Below are positions 63,314 through 64,000 of a stretch of DNA of 64,000 nucleotides, in pieces. Positions within the stretch are counted from its first letter, which is position 1. Each line of letters starts with the position of its first letter. Origin of the DNA: Shewanella litoralis (GTDB taxonomy: Bacteria; Pseudomonadota; Gammaproteobacteria; Enterobacterales; Shewanellaceae); NCBI RefSeq assembly GCF_009828585.1, contig NZ_WSRZ01000016.1, positions 1 to 64,000 on the forward strand, read 5' to 3'. Position numbers and translations under genes: made by a program. Under the pieces are notes generated by a model. It was not told the DNA's origin, ran no database searches, and saw nothing but the letters and a program-made list of their open reading frames with translations.

Positions 63314-64000
63314 TTGATATGCAAGGGCTACATTTAAGTCACTCAAATGAAGATCGCTGTTATTTCATAACTAGCCAGCGAAACTTAATGTCCTTTCTTG
63401 GTGCCGGGATGATTGTCCCAGCTAGCAGTCAGTTTCGGTATAAAGAAGACAGTAGGCAACGTTTCGATGGTTTAATACCTTTTTGGAAAGGAGGGATCCC
63501 TGCGTTAAAAGAGAGCATGGGGTGGGTTGATAGAAAGCGGATGGTAGTTCTTGAATATTATATTGATGATATTAGGATATTTGCTGATAATTTTATAGTG
63601 GCAGAAAACATAAATCTGATGGTCGTGAACGCACCTATTCCACTATTGAATGTTGTTACCGTATATCTAGACTCAGATGAAGAGATTAAAGATTTTGTTA
63701 TGCGCTTACCAAGTGACGTCATAGTTGAATCTAAATTATTCAAAGCCTTACCAAGTTTCAAACCCATATATGAAGAGCCTCTAGAGGAAATGAAAGGGGT
63801 AGTAGATATTGCTCCAAAAGTATCTTTTATTGATTCGTTTGGGGGAGGAGTAAGGGCTTTAAATCACTTAAATTCCCTGCATTTAGAAAATAATTCATAC
63901 TTATCAGGTCTACTTTTATGTTGTTTGGATCATTATGGTTATAAAGCATTATGTTCACCTAATAGTTATCCTTTAGAGTGTAAAACAGAAATTTCAGATT
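63301..64000 (+). CDS. Hypothetical gene, incomplete at the window edge
   Basis: An open frame of 233 codons from ATG 63301 (alternative ATG 63319) runs off the right edge without a stop. The product begins MENIIDMQGLHLSHSNEDRC and contains SQRNLMSFLGAGMIVPASSQ. Later parts (VVTVYLDSDEEIKDFVMRLP) look like a globular mixed fold. The family is not recognised, and no PLD (DrmC) or methyltransferase motif is visible in this part. It overlaps the SF1 ATPase gene, so it belongs to the same operon. Confidence 0.75.
   Translation, partial: MENIIDMQGLHLSHSNEDRCYFITSQRNLMSFLGAGMIVPASSQFRYKEDSRQRFDGLIPFWKGGIPALKESMGWVDRKRMVVLEYYIDDIRIFADNFIVAENINLMVVNAPIPLLNVVTVYLDSDEEIKDFVMRLPSDVIVESKLFKALPSFKPIYEEPLEEMKGVVDIAPKVSFIDSFGGGVRALNHLNSLHLENNSYLSGLLLCCLDHYGYKALCSPNSYPLECKTEISD

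Noticed and set aside
1-64000. CRISPR array, tRNA or rRNA genes
   Set aside because: No regularly spaced repeats and no recognisable RNA gene were seen on either strand by eye; a tRNAscan or CRISPR search was not possible.

Overview
The window looks like chromosomal DNA of an AT-rich marine gammaproteobacterium. Shewanella or a close relative is the best guess, inferred from the merRTPCA layout, dcuB, the DUF2787/RadC/AlpA island genes and the overall codon style. Only a short stretch around 31-33.6 kb (dcuB and a broken ycaQ-like gene) looks like core chromosome. The rest is accessory: defence and toxin genes, recombinases, metal resistance and remnants of mobile elements. No rRNA, tRNA or CRISPR array was seen.

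Layout. 0.4-5.1 kb: a small basic protein, a helicase/partner/XRE cluster and a PIN toxin with an excisionase-fold antitoxin. 5.7-7.5 kb: a lipoprotein and a secreted astacin metalloprotease whose reading frame is interrupted by one UGA exactly at a conserved cysteine. 8.0-10.2 kb: a pair of nuclease-like genes (DUF2726 and DUF6602). 10.8-15.0 kb: a FimB-sized tyrosine recombinase and a mer operon (merR-T-P-C-A, all leftward, with the Hg operator between merR and merT). 15.4-17.9 kb: a HEPN-like protein, an orphan gene and wrecked IS110 and IS3 pieces. 17.9-23.3 kb: a Tn554-like trio of large tyrosine recombinases with a small coiled-coil partner, apparently inserted into a sulfotransferase-like gene. 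23.7-30.9 kb: a DUF4143 ATPase under a large palindrome, an AbiEii remnant, a hipBA-type pair with operator repeats, and a PLD-helicase-DUF3427 protein.

34-41.4 kb is a mobile island: a putative DNA-binding protein, a winged-helix-like protein, an inovirus Gp2-type protein, an LRAT-fold protein, a recombinase, DUF2787, RadC-like and AlpA. It leads into a probable restriction-modification module. A cytosine-5 methyltransferase with its own N-terminal HTH faces away from a tightly packed rightward operon of SNF2 helicase, GHKL (MutL/MORC-like) ATPase, a 307-residue protein sharing the GHKL protein's C-terminal domain, McrB-type ATPase, McrC-like nuclease and an XRE regulator (42.8-50.75 kb). 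Identical 18-bp operators lie before both divergent starts.

From 51.6 kb to the right edge runs a second large defence operon related to DISARM: an acidic unknown, drmD, a NERD-nuclease/UvrD-helicase fusion, drmA, drmB, a small UvrD-like ATPase and an unknown gene leaving the window. No methyltransferase or drmC is visible in it, so it is either a methylase-free DISARM relative or a truncated view. The two defence operons and the UGA-interrupted astacin are the most interesting parts of the window.
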